Shown here: piece after piece, positions 22,130 through 33,419 of the stretch
Layout: each line of letters starts with the position of its first letter
Numbering within the stretch: the stretch's first letter is position 1
Origin: Aptenodytes patagonicus
Lineage: Eukaryota; Chordata; Aves; Sphenisciformes; Spheniscidae
NCBI RefSeq assembly: GCF_965638725.1
Contig: NC_134963.1
Span: forward strand, 8,501,501-8,565,500
Direction: 5' to 3'
Length of the DNA: 64,000 nt
Made by a program: the position numbers and the translations under genes
The notes under the pieces: model-generated
Told to the model about the DNA's origin: nothing
Seen by the model: only the letters and a program-made list of their open reading frames with translations
The model's database searches: none

Positions 22130-23260
22130 AGTGATTTTTGCAAGATCAATGTTGCAATTATCATTTGGTTAACGGCGGCTGGTACAATACATTAAGAGCG
22201 ATTACAATTAAAGAGCAGGAGGCCGGGGAGGCACTGGGCCGTCGCCTCGCAAGGTGGAAGCTGCAATTACACCTGATGGGGGAACTGAGCCAAACCCCCC
22301 TGACACGTTCCCCGTTAGCAGGAGCATCCTCAGAGCACGGCCGGCCTCGGGCTCCATCGGCCTTTAATAAGCAGGTGAGGGAAGGCAGCCCGGCGCTGCC
22401 GAGGGGTGCCGGGGCCGGAGGGCAGCGGGTGCCGGTGGAGCCGGGAGCACCGTTGCAGTCCCTGTGCAGCCACCCACTGCAGCCCCGCTGCTGCCTTCCA
22501 GCTGCTTTTAAAATAGTCATTTTTTTTAGGGGTGGAAAGAGGTACTTACGCAAAATTAATATTTCCATTAATAACGGCGCGTGGCAAAATAATTGGAAAG
22601 CCCTCCGCCTTAATTGTGGGCCGCCTGATTCCCGAGGAAAGTGCTAACGAAGTGTTTGCGAGGGGCTCGTTAGCGGGGTGAGGTGGGACGTCGAGGGCTC
22701 TGAGCCCTGGCGCGCTCGGTGCACCTCCCACCATCAGGGGGTTCCGCATCTTTGCGCCTCCCCGCAGGAATTAAGGGAGGTTCAGGTTTTTGTTGGAGCC
22801 TTTTTTCTGGCCGTAATCCGCAACATGTGGTTCGCACGGAGCCTCCTGGCTAATGGGTTTAGGATTACGGGAATATGCACAAATCCAGCATCTCGCTGTC
22901 ACTCTGCTCGGCGCGGTAAGGTGATTTCATTAGGATTTAGGTTTAGAGAAAAGTCTCTCTCTCTCTCTCCCTCCCCCCCCTTAATATTATTTTTATTCAA
23001 TTACATCAGCAATTCATGAAACTTCAAAGACGTTTCATCAGCACAACCCAAATGCTGCCGGATCGCGCTTTTGAAAGAGGGGAAGAGAAAGAAAACATAA
23101 GCTGCTGCTTTAATGGAATTACTGAAAGGGGCTTTTTAATTAAAAACAAAGGTTGGGGATGAGGTCTATCCATAATTTAGTGCTGCTGGATGTAATATCT
23201 GCTAGTGGTTTAATTTTAATAAATGTATGTATTATTAACGGTGTGATCTATATTTTCCAA
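22130..23260. promoter_or_regulatory. Candidate conserved non-coding cluster D
   Basis: Three AT-rich sub-blocks (about 22130-22215, 22505-22680 and 22770-23260) are separated by short GC-rich pieces. Words include TTGCAATTATCATTTGG, AAAATTAATATTTCCATTAA, TTTTTAATTAAAAACAAAGG and TTTAATTTTAATAAATG. A CT-rich run lies at 22952-22982. No coding potential is recognised. Confidence 0.38.
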
Positions 23261-23404
23261 GCCAGAGGAAGGCCCAGCTGTCCCCGCAGGTACGGCTGTC
23301 AATATTTGTGCCATGGGGCTGGGCAAGGGGATGCTCGGTGGCCGTGGGGCAGAGGACGGGGACGGGGATGCTCCCGGCGACCCCCCGGTGCTGCACCGGG
23401 TGCT

Positions 23405-23960
23405 GGAGCTGTCGCAGCCCTAATGAGTTAATTACCGGCTAGCACTGGCGTGGATTATTTAGCGCCACTCCATCCCCTCTTTTTGATGATTTCCTCTTAA
23501 TTAGCCTTTATTAATGAGATGTGACCTCGTCCGGCGTGCTGGTTCCTCGCCACCATCTGCCAGGAGGATGCCCGTCCCGCCCCGGCATGGGAGGGGGTGT
23601 CCCCAAGGCCAAGGGCAGCCGGGTGGTGGCTGGGGGGGACGGGTGGCACGCAATGGTCCAGCTCGCTGCCTGGATGCTGCTCTCACAGGGATGGCCACGG
23701 GGCGGGTCCCCATCGCTGCGCCGCTCCGGTGGGGTGTCACCCACCCCCCCGCCATCCCCTCTGCCAGCCGACACGTGCTAATAAAAACAAATTAACTTGT
23801 ATAAGCATTAATTTTCCAGCATCCATCCATCCCGGCCTCATTACAATGGCGATCCCAGGAGCCGGGGGTTTGGGCATATTGTAATGAGGCGCATGCGGTA
23901 GTAAAAGTCCTTCTAATAGGATTTATTTACTGTAATTGTGATTCGAGGCACAGTGCCATC
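23405..23960. promoter_or_regulatory. Candidate elements with an 11-bp inverted repeat
   Basis: AT-rich ends (23405-23520 and 23775-23960) flank a GC-rich middle. CCTCATTACAA at 23836-23846 is repeated inverted as TTGTAATGAGG at 23879-23889. Each arm joins a homeodomain core (TAATGAGG) to a SOX-like ACAAT/ATTGT half. Confidence 0.35.
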
Positions 23961-25200
23961 GCCCGGTGAGCTGGCGGGGCCGGGGAGGAAGGGGCATCGG
24001 TACCGCTCCGCGGTGAGGCTGGAAAACTGCCGCAACCGAGGCGGGGGGAAGGCTCCCAGGGGGATCCAGGGGGTCCCACCGGACCTGGGGCACAGGGCAG
24101 GGGCTGTCCCTGCAGAGCCACCCCCTGTCCCTCGCTCCAGCAGAGGTTTCCCAAAGGATGGAGACTGTCCTGGTGATGCCAAACTGAAGAAGAGCCCAAA
24201 TGGGTTGGTTTTTTCACCCAAAAGCCGGGGGATGCTGCAAGGAGGGGTGGGGGATGGAGGGAGCACGGCGCTAATGAGGCGCTGATTGACTTCCCTGAAA
24301 GACTAAATATTGGGGCTCGGCAGCTGCTGGCTGGGCCCCATTAAACCTCCCCAGCCCGATGGAGGGGATTTGCGTGAAGCCACAGCCCCCCGGCCGCCCC
24401 AACACCCCCGCCGCCGCAGATTCATCCTGTCGGAGGGCGGCTCACCTGTGATTTCATTAAGGGAGAGGTGAATGGGGAGAAATACAATTCAAATGAGATA
24501 ATTAAAAACTCTGATTAGCAATTACAGGCGGCACGGTGTGCTGCCAGCGGGCGCTGCCGGGGCTGCGGAGGGGAGTGCCCGTCCTGCTGCCCCGGCCTGC
24601 CCCGCGCCCGCTGCCATCCTCACTGGGAACCGCCCCGGCACCCTCCATCACAGCTGCTTGTCCCGTGCTGGTGGCAAGCGGTGGGGACTGCTCAGAGCCC
24701 CTGAGGCCGGAGAGATGCTCCAGCACGTGTTCCTTCCCCGAGCATCCCGCCAGGAGCTGCCGGGTGGGTCGTGCCGCCGTGCATTGCCTGGGGACAGGGT
24801 TACCTGTCACATTTTGGGGTTTCCCGCCGGAGCCGGGCTGCAGGAGCTGCTTTCGTGGCACGCGGCTCCTCCCCGGCCCCGTGCACGGCACATGTCCGTC
24901 CTCCTGAGCAGAGGCAGCTCTGAGATTTGGGAGGCGAGAGCTGCTCTGTGGCCGGAGGGATGCTCGGGCGGTGCCGGGGCCACCGCTCTTGCACACGGTT
25001 TGGCCGCCCGGCACACATGGCACCGGCACGCGCCGGAGAGCAAAGCCCAGACCCTGCCAGGGCCAATCCAGCTGCCGGGGCCCACGGTGGCGGCTCCGCT
25101 CCTGCGCCGGCACTCAGCCCGGGCACTTGTCATGCACTTCTGCTATCGGAGGTACCCAAACCCGCTCAGGAGTCCCGGAGGAGGAGCGGAGCCGGGAGAG
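23961..25200. other. GC-rich, CpG-containing spacer
   Basis: No gene is recognised. The 24540-25170 part is very GC-rich, with open frames of more than 100 codons on both strands that overlap one another. Small AT-rich pockets at 24260-24320 and 24440-24530 resemble the larger candidate elements. Confidence 0.5.
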
Positions 25201-25560
25201 CTTTTCTCTCGCTCGCACTTCATTATTGTTGCTAAGGAAACCTCTTCCCGGGATCTTGCCTGGAACATGTCTGCCTCAGCGGGGCCGCACATCCATCTCG
25301 CCGAAACTGCCCTGAAAGCTGGAGCCGGTGCAGACAAAGGCCGGGACGGAGGCGGGAGGCTGCGTGGGGGCCACCACCGTGGCGGCAGGACCACGGCCCT
25401 GCTTTGAACCACGGCCAGGCACTGGAGGGGGCCCAGCTGCCCCGGCTGGCTGTGCAGGGATGCACTGTATAGAAAAGTTGACAGGGATAATTATACAAGA
25501 AAAATTGAAAATGAAAATAAAAACAAAGATAAAAATCCCCTAACCGCCCCCAGCTCTGGC
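25201..25560. promoter_or_regulatory. Candidate element with an RFX X-box
   Basis: GTTGCTAAGGAAAC at 25228-25241 fits the RFX X-box pattern (two half-sites with a 2-bp gap) within a short AT-rich pocket. A second AT-rich, A-rich pocket lies at 25465-25545. Confidence 0.35.
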
Positions 25561-27870
25561 TAGCAGCAGGACGAGGAGTTTGCAGCCACGTCCTCCGGCA
25601 CGTGGCTCCGAGGGCTGGCACAGCAGCAGGGATGAGCGTGGCCACGGCGCTGGCCGGGGCGGCTCATCCTGCTCTCGTTTCACCCCATCATTAATTTTGG
25701 TCCCTGGCTTATGGAGGGGGCTGATGCTCACGGCTGTGTGGCGAGTGTGGGGGCACAGCCCCGGGCCTGCATCCCCCCCGCGCCCAGCTAATGCTTCCCA
25801 CTGTAGCCGAGACAAGTTCCCATCGTTAGGAATGGGAGACTCGCGCATTGATTTGTAGCTTCCTTTTGATGCAGCAAGAATTTATTCTTCGGGAAAGCAC
25901 TTTCTATGGCCATCCAGGGATTATTGATGGCATTGAACTCCTCGCTGCCCTCTGAATTGCAACCAGCCCCCGCTGCAGTGTGGTGCCCGCGGGGAGCTGG
26001 GACACCCCGCTTTCAGCACGGCGATGCAGCCGGGCTTGCCCCGTGTAACGACTGCTGGAAATCGGCCGCTGGGGTTTGGGGAAAAATATTAATGGGGCCG
26101 GGATGGCTGTTGTGCAAACCGTTGGCAACGCGGTGGACCCAGCACCCATCAAACCGGTGCTGCATCCGTGTTTGTGGTGCCGCACCGGCACCGGCGTGAG
26201 CTCGTGGCACACATGGCTCCGTCCCTTGTCGCGCAGCTGATTGCACTCATTCGTGCCATGAGCTCGTTGCATGTCCCACGCGTCTCTGCAAGATCCCCGC
26301 CGGCCAGGAGCAGCGTTCGAGCACAACTTCCAGGTGGGAGCTGCCAGGAGCCGCCGGTGCCCTGCATGCCGCTGCCACCCTCCCTTCTCCAGGGATGCTC
26401 CCAGAGCCCTGGGGGTGCCCGACCCCGGCGGGGTCCCCTCTCCCCTCCTGCCCTCCAGCTGTGGAACTGGGTGGCCCTGTCAGAGCAAAGGCGCCTGCAG
26501 CAGCATGCGAGCCCAGTGCCCCGCGGATCGGGGCCGTGGCAGCACCACGTCCTCCAAAGCCCCGCACCATGGAGGGGCCTTTTGTCTCGCCCTTGCCAAG
26601 CCGCTATCTCCTCTTCTCCTCCTCTCTATTTTTCCCCCTGCATTCCTCATTAAAGAAGACTACAGATTTCCCAGCCTGTCTCCTAGTTTTATACTGAAAA
26701 GGCTAAATGATATGCTGACACCTTAATTATACCCCATTGTCACAATGTAGCATGGAAGTGGTGTGAGTGATATGAGAAGAAAGGGCTGCAGCGTGCGTGG
26801 CAGCTCCTTTGATTCGCGGTGGCAGGTTGGGAACGACACAAACAGGGGCTCGCGACAGCATCACCCCCGTGCGTGGTACTCTCAGCCCAACTGTCCCGCT
26901 GACCTCCAGCATGCCAAACCCTGCTGCTGGCTCTCTGGCATCAATCAATCTCTTGGATGGGTGGATTTGGGGGACAGGGAGGGCAAGGGGTGGTGACGCC
27001 AGCACGGGGACCCTTCCAAGGCTAAGTGATGTGACCAAGGCCAGGCGGCATGGGTGGCCCCAGCCCTCCCGGTCGCCCTGCTATTCCCCGCGTGTCCCTG
27101 CTCTGTCCCCGGTCCTAGGCTGCTCTGTCGGCCGAGGGCATGGGAGGTTTTGGGCTGTGGCTGCCGGGAGTGGCAAGGCTCCCTCTTTGGCAGAGACCCC
27201 AGCCAGGCAGAAATGTGCCAATTAAGCAATCGCTCCTGATTAGCAGGGGCTGGGGGAATTCATTGTGCCGGGAGAGCGTCGCCCTCTGCTACATGCTGTG
27301 TTTTTAAAATCAGCATCGTCCAAGCCGTGGCAGCACCGGCATCTGGCCATCCCTGCGGCCAGCGGCTCCATGCCTGGTGCCAGCTCCCACCCTTGCCGAG
27401 GGGCTGGCAGGCAGCAGCGGCGACGGCACACCGTGCCCGGCTAAAAATACCCCCCCTCCTCCTGCAAGTTTGGAGATGTTTAAATATCTCCAGCGCCTAT
27501 TGTCACCACTGTCACAGGGTCAGTGGCTCTCCAGCTCCTCACGGGCTTGGCTTTGCCTTCTCAGCAGCCTGGTGCATTGCCCCAGGGGGAGCGGGATCCC
27601 CAAGGCTGGGCTGGCGCAGATGGGGTCTGGCCATGCCTTGGGGGGGGACAACCTGTACGGGACCCCCCAACTCTGCGAGACCCCCAGAGGAGCAGCCTCC
27701 TGCCCCAGGGTGCCCTGGCCATACCCCAGGGGCTTGTACTTCTCTGGTGGGAGGGTGCAGGTGACAACCCTGTCCCCTGGGAGCCCCCGCTACCCCCCTT
27801 CCCCGCCACAACTAGGGGGACAGGCACGGCTCTCCGCAGCACCTGTGGTCAGGGCCGTGCTTCCCCTTCC
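25561..27870. other. Mixed intergenic sequence
   Basis: No gene is found. AT-rich pockets lie at about 25850-25930 and 26640-26760. A CTCF-like core on the minus strand lies at 27278-27294 (GTCGCCCTCTGCTAC on +). Confidence 0.45.
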
Positions 27871-27909
27871 CCCTCCTCCTCCTCCTCCTCCTCCTCCTCC
27901 TCCTCCTCC
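27871..27909. repeat. (CCT)n trinucleotide repeat
   Basis: About 13 units of CCT in a row. Open frames that cross it are runs of proline, leucine or serine and should not be read as proteins. Confidence 0.9.
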
Positions 27910-27934
27910 CCGCACTGCTGCTCCTCATCGGAAA

Positions 27935-28520
27935 CTTATGCTCCCATTCACTGTGTTACATGTTTAAAAAAACTCCATTTACCGGCCCCCATTGATTTGT
28001 TGCCAGGTAGGGCGAGGGGAGGGACAGCGTTCCCCGAGCTGCGCGGTGCAGGGGTCCCGCCGTCTGCAGGGACAGCGGTGCCACCGGCTGCCCCGGCCCC
28101 CCCCCAGATAGCCGCCTCACTGCCCGGCAAAGCCAGCATGCGAGCACCCGGCGCGTGTGAGGACAGCAGCAGTGGTGGCACATGGGCAGCCCTGGTGGCA
28201 CACGGCCAGTCCCCTGTCCCGTCCCGCATCCACTGAGGCTGAGAAAGAGGAGATGGAACAGCCACGAAATGTTTTCCATTAACAAAATGTTACCTTTTAA
28301 AATGACATGATGTGGGAACGAGACATCAAACAGCCAGACGGATTGCCCGACTGAGAGGCACTTCTCCATACGCATTCAGCAAATGCATTTGTTTTTGAAA
28401 ATGAAGTCCCGGGGGAGCGCAGGCGCGGAGCGGGGGACTTGTTCAAACAATTGTAAATGCTTTTGTACGATAAACAGCGGAGTCGGCGTCGCAGAGCCGC
28501 TCGCACTCTGACAGAGTAGT
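27935..28520. promoter_or_regulatory. Candidate conserved non-coding element E
   Basis: AT-rich parts at 27935-28005 and 28255-28520 surround a GC-rich middle. A perfect 12-bp palindrome CAAATGCATTTG lies at 28380-28391, and TTCAAACAATTGTAAATGC near 28443 contains a SOX-like ACAATTGT. Confidence 0.35.
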
Positions 28521-28701
28521 GTTGCAGAGCCGACGTGCGACACACAACAGCGGCACACTGGATCCCGGGCACCGCGGGGCTGGTGGCTTCCCTGGCTTCC
28601 CCAGCGTGCCCCGTGTCCCAGCTCCCTGTCCCTGCTCCGTGTCCCTGCCCCATGTCCCAGCTCCCTGTCCTGCCATTTGTCCCTGCCCTATATCCCGGCT
28701 C

Positions 28702-28886
28702 TGTGTCCCTGCCCCGTGTCCCAGCCCTGTGTCCCTGTCCCGTGTCCCTGCCCCATGTCCCAGCCCTGTGTCCCTGTCCCGTGTCCCTGCCCCATGTCCC
28801 AGCCCTGTGTCCCTGTCCCGTGTCCCTGCCCCATGTCCCAGCCCTGTGTCCCTGTCCCGTGTCCCTGCCCCGTGTCCCAGCCCTGC
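28702..28886. repeat. 39-bp minisatellite, about 4.7 copies
   Basis: Units start at 28702, 28741, 28780, 28819 and 28858. Units 2 to 4 are nearly identical (CGTGTCCCTGCCCC, then ATGTCCCAGCCCTG and TGTCCCTGTCC). A looser, decayed version reaches back to about 28606. Because 39 is divisible by three, reading frames on both strands stay open and give 13-residue repeats that are artefacts. Confidence 0.92.
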
Positions 28887-28952
28887 AGACGTCGGTGGCT
28901 CAAGCCAGTCACTGCAGATCAAAGGGGGGATATGTGTCCCAGCTTGACGCAC

Positions 28953-29040
28953 CATGCTGGACCATGCTGTGCCATGCCATGCTGTACCATGCCATGCCGT
29001 ACCATGCCATGCTGTGCCATGCCGTGCCGTGCCGTGCCAT
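28953..29040. repeat. CCATG/CTGTG pentanucleotide-type repeat
   Basis: Tandem 5-bp units (CCATG, CTGTG, CCGTA and variants), about 17 copies, immediately after the 39-bp minisatellite. On the minus strand they make a false HGTAW-type peptide repeat. Confidence 0.88.
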
Positions 29041-30383
29041 GGGCACCCAGGCATTCCAGGGCAGTGGGTGCAGAGCGAGGGAGCTTCAGGTGGGGACACA
29101 GGAGCCGCTGTTTTGAAGGAGCCAGGAGCCAATTTACATGCAAATGTCATTATTAATCAAGGACAAGAGGAGGAATGAGCAGAAAACACCAAATACAAGG
29201 GCAGAGCGTTTTTTACACCGGATGCTTTTCAAAGTTGCTAATGGGGCATCAGCAGCTCTTTTCATATCCAGATTATTTGCTGTCTGGATGCTCCAGCGAT
29301 CCCTCTCCTCCCCGAGCTGGGGCTCCCTCCGCATCCCAGCATCGCCCAGCCTGGCTGGGTGCCTCGTCCCAGCCTGTCCCCAGCCCCAACCCAGCTGAAA
29401 TGCCAGCGGCGGGAGGAAAACCAGAGCAGTGACATAACAGCACCAGTTGCAATGAGAACGATAAAGCATCCAGTTGGTAGAGTGTCGGCTGAGCCTGCAG
29501 CGCTTTGCTATGGCGTACGAGGACGTGATCCCGCTCGTTGTGACCTACACCGGGGTCACTGTCCCCACGCTGTGTCCCCGGCTGCACTCCCTGGGTCTCA
29601 GCCAGGACATGCCCACATGGAGGGATGTGTCCCCATCTCCATCATTCTTGCAAGATCGCTTCATCTTCTCCTGCTGGCAGGAGGGCCCAGAAACCCTCCA
29701 GGAATGGCTTAGCCACTCAGAAAGACGCTGTCTTCATCTTCCGTGCATTTATCCCTGTGTCCCCATGCTGCCTGGCGCAGGATGGGGACCCTGCGGGGAG
29801 GTGCGGGGCTGAACCACCTCCTTTTCTGCTGTGGCCACCCCACTCCCGGGGCTCTTCCCACTCCCCAGCAGTCCTGACTTGTTCCTGTCGTGTTTATTCC
29901 TGCACAGGGCTTTGCCTGCTGCCCTTAATCTGATTTCATGCAGCTCAGGGCGGGAACACCACCCTGCAAAGGGGAGCTTTGGGAAAGGAAGGGGAGAGCA
30001 AGCTGGCGAGGCTCGGGGTGGTCTCAGAGGCTTCAGAGAGGACCCCCGGCGCCATTTCCCCCATCTAGTTGAGTTTCTTGGTTTCCACCCTGTGATGGAG
30101 GGGCTGCAGAGGGGCTGGGAACCTGGGAAGCGAACTGGGGTTACAGGGCACCTGCGCTCCCCTGAGCCGTCCCTGCGGTCCCCACAGCCCACCCATGTCC
30201 CGCTGAGGGGCCCCAACCAGCACGTCCCCAGTGGGTGACCACGCGCCTGGCCCTGCTCCCAGCCCCAGAGGGGGATCTGCCACTTGTGAAGGCAAGAAGG
30301 ACCTTGGCACCCGGCACAGGGGCTGAGGTGAGTCCCTCGATCTCCCTGACCGGGGGTGCCACCCATTCCCTGGGTAGTGGGGC
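29041..30383. other. Mixed intergenic sequence
   Basis: No gene is recognised. AT-rich pockets lie at 29125-29290 and 29430-29480. Open frames of 100-300 codons lack recognisable domains, and the longest on the minus strand runs through the next minisatellite. Confidence 0.5.
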
Positions 30384-30540
30384 TGGGGGCACCCAGGGCA
30401 ATGGGGTGCTCAGGGATACCCAGGGCAGTGGGATGCTCAGGGATACCCAGGGCAGTCGGATCCTCGGGGATACCCAGGGCAGTGGGATGCTTGGGGGCAT
30501 CAAGGGCAGCAGGATGCTCAGGTATGCCCAGGGCACCTGA
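30384..30540. repeat. 27-bp minisatellite, about 5.8 copies
   Basis: Units start at 30384, 30411, 30438, 30465, 30492 and 30519, with core GATACCCAGGGCAGTGGGAT. The minus strand reads as a nine-residue repeat (GIPEHPTAL), a by-product of a unit length divisible by three. Confidence 0.92.
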
Positions 30541-30784
30541 GGCCGGAGCACTCACCTGGCGATTGCAGGACAGGAGGGATGGCACCGCATGTGGAGGCCA
30601 GTGCAGGTATGGGCAGCGCGCCGGCAGGCTCTGCCTGCACCAGCAGTCCTGTCCCCACCATGCTGGGCCAGTCCCATCCATGGATGCCCGAGCAAACCCG
30701 GGAGCTCAGATTTCATAGCTAAAAAGCTGGACCCGCTTCATGTCCATCAGCGGCTGCTTTCCCTGCCCAGCCCTGCTGACGTGC

Positions 30785-30970
30785 TGCAAGGCAGAGCCAG
30801 AATTAAAAAATACTAATAAAACACAAAGTAGTCAAAATAAAATAGACATGTTACAATGAACCCAACCTGAACAAACAAACACTGCCATGATTCAATTAAT
30901 GAAGCGGTTAAGCATATAATATTGTTAAGCAAAGCAAAACAGCCTTTTGATGTGTTAATCATACTTGTGC
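30785..30970. promoter_or_regulatory. Candidate conserved non-coding element F
   Basis: A sharply bounded, very AT-rich block with AATACTAATAAAACAC, GATTCAATTAATGAAGCGG and CATATAATATTGTTAAGC. Homeodomain and SOX-like words are dense. No open frame is of interest. Confidence 0.38.
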
Positions 30971-33260
30971 CTGGCAAAAATCACTGAAAGCAAAGAAATC
31001 TGGGCCCCCACTTTGCAGGGGAGGTGGCAACACAGGGGCGGCAGCCAGCAGGCATGGGGAGCGGGGTCGGGGTCGCCGGGACCCCGGCATTGCCCCGCGG
31101 CTGGGCGGCAGGATGGGGACGGAGCAGGGCAGGAAGGGGCCGGCGGGGTCCCCCGTGCCGCCACCGCTTGCCTTTGCATGTCAAACACGTCCCTGATTTT
31201 ATTTCAATTTCATTTAACTGAGGCAATTTCTAAGTAGCCCTGGGTCTGCGGCTGGCAGCGCCGGCTGCAGCCGTTTCTCTTGAATTTTGTACAAAATGTT
31301 CTCCCAGTGGGAAAGAACCAATATCGGAGATCTCAGGCAAAACCTGCCCCTGGCTTCAGCCGTGAAAATAAAATAAAATGGGAGGTGGATGGAGCAGTGG
31401 CGGGCGAGGTCCCCGAGATTGGCTGCGGGCTGAAGCATCAAGGGGACATTTCAGCCTCTGGGGGTCCTTCAGGCAACCGCTGCAGCTGGCAGCTCCCTGG
31501 GCGATTCCCACCTATTCCTCCTCAGTCCCATCGGGAATCTCAGCCCTGAGAGTGGAGAACAAGGCTGGTGAGATGGAGGGGCTGTACAGAGGACAGGGAC
31601 TGTCCCTCTCCCCAGGGAGAGCCGCTGTGGGCTCAGCCCCGTAGCAGCCACTGGAGAAGCCACTGCCTGGTCTCTGTGGGTGCAGCAGTGAGGAGGGCTG
31701 ATCCTTCTTACTTAGCTCCCCAAGAAATGTGATTTATTTACCTCCCCCCAGCGGGATTTTGGCCCCAGCATCCTCTACCCTGTGGGAAGAGCTGGCAGCA
31801 CCCGCAGTGCCCCCGGACCTGACCCCAGGGATGAGCGGTGCCCAGCGGGGTCCCTGGGATGGCGGCATCCCCCGCGGCACAGCATGGCTGCTGGCCCCCG
31901 GCGCGCACCGTGGCCCGCCACAGATAGTGCCATAAATCACGGTGACACCTCCTCGGGGCAGGACGGGGGCGATGACAGGGACCATCCATCTGCATGTCAC
32001 CCGCACTGAACTGCCGGGGCAGAAACAGGGGCGGGAGGGGGCGGCACGGGGCGGCCGGGGGTGGCATCCATGGCAGCCTCCTCTGCCGGCGGCACCACGG
32101 GGTCGAGGCCCTTGGAGCGACAAAGGTGGGAGCCGGGTTTTCCCCCTGAAGCGTTGGGGAAGCTTTGGAGGCAGCAGCATGCCGAGCATCGCCCCGCGCT
32201 GGGGCCAGATCCTGTCCCGGAAAGGACGGGGCCCTGGGCATCACTCGCTCCCAGTGTCAGAGCAGCAAAACAAGAAGGCCGCCAGGCGCCGGGCTGGAAA
32301 AATTGCCGTCAAATAACCAGAAAGTTTATTCAAATCATTCCCACTGTAAATTGTCTCCAGAAACAAACTTGAAAGCGGTTCTGGAGCAATTCACTGGTTT
32401 CACAGAAGCCAAAAGCACGGGTTAACGGGGCTCAAACGGATCCCATGGGAATTGTAAATCCCTCCAAGGGGGCTGGGTGGGTGCTGCTCAGCTGTCACGC
32501 CGCCTTCCCTTCACCCTCCCAGCGGCAGAAATTGAATAACTGATGTAATTTGAATAACGCTAGGATTTGTAACGATATTGAAATGTAAAGATAAAAAGGA
32601 ATGTAATCAAAAGCTGATGGCAAACAGTTGTTACTATGCACTTGGGGCAGGCGCGCTGCAAGGATTGTGCCGGTGACGGGCGTGCGGCATTAATGAGCAG
32701 AGAGGGGAGGCAGCACCGGAGTCAGAAATAAGATGCAACATTTCCACCCGACTCAGCAGAGCCAGCACTGAGAGGGAGGAATTATTTAAATGCAAAATCA
32801 TTATCATCCCAAATCGTATCCAGAGGAATTGATTGCTTTGCTCGGGCACTCGGCGGGGCATGGGAGAGGGGCTCGATGCCGCAACGGTCACCCACCCCGC
32901 TCCCCGCTGGCTGCCTGGCCCCGCCGCGGCCACACTTATCCTGCCGTGGGGCTCCTCGGCAGAGCTGCACCGACAGAGGGTCCCCATCCCCACAGGGTCC
33001 CGGCTGCCACTGGGAGGGTCCCCCGGCCCCCGGCCACCTGCTCCAGCCCTAGCGCAGGGCTCCACCATGCCCCGTGGCTGCTGTGCCAGAACCCGCAGCC
33101 GTGCCGCCGGCAGCCCCTCTCGCAGGTGGGCTGCTCCTCCACAGGGGGTTCTCTTCTTAGCAGCTTTGGGGGGGTTTGGGTGGGTTTTTTTCTTTTTTTC
33201 CTATTTTTTGATAAAACCCAACAGGACACCTCACTGACACCAAGGAGGTGGGAAACTCGC
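30971..33260. other. Mixed intergenic sequence
   Basis: No gene is found. AT-rich pockets at about 31190-31385, 32290-32420, 32520-32660 and 32740-32830 resemble the named candidate elements. GC-rich spacer lies between them. Confidence 0.5.
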
Positions 33261-33419
33261 CACAGCACCCATCCCACCACCACGGCACCCACCACGCCGC
33301 CACGGTACCCATCACACCGCCACGGCACCCATCCCATGCCACAGCACCCATCACACTGCTATGGCACCCATCAGAGCACCGCGGCACCCATCACACCACC
33401 ATGGCACCCACCACACTGC
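33261..33419. repeat. 20-bp minisatellite, eight copies
   Basis: Eight units modelled on CACGGCACCCATCACACCGC start at 33261, 33281, 33301, 33321, 33340 (the previous unit is 19 bp), 33360, 33380 and 33400. Confidence 0.92.

Noticed and set aside
24538-25407. 289-codon + strand open frame
   Set aside because: It lies in very GC-rich DNA with other open frames of over 100 codons on both strands. Composition is alanine/proline/glycine-driven, with no domain and no splice or promoter context.
29749-30681. 310-codon minus-strand open frame with GIPEHPTAL repeats
   Set aside because: The repeats are the 27-bp minisatellite read in one frame; the rest has no recognisable domain.
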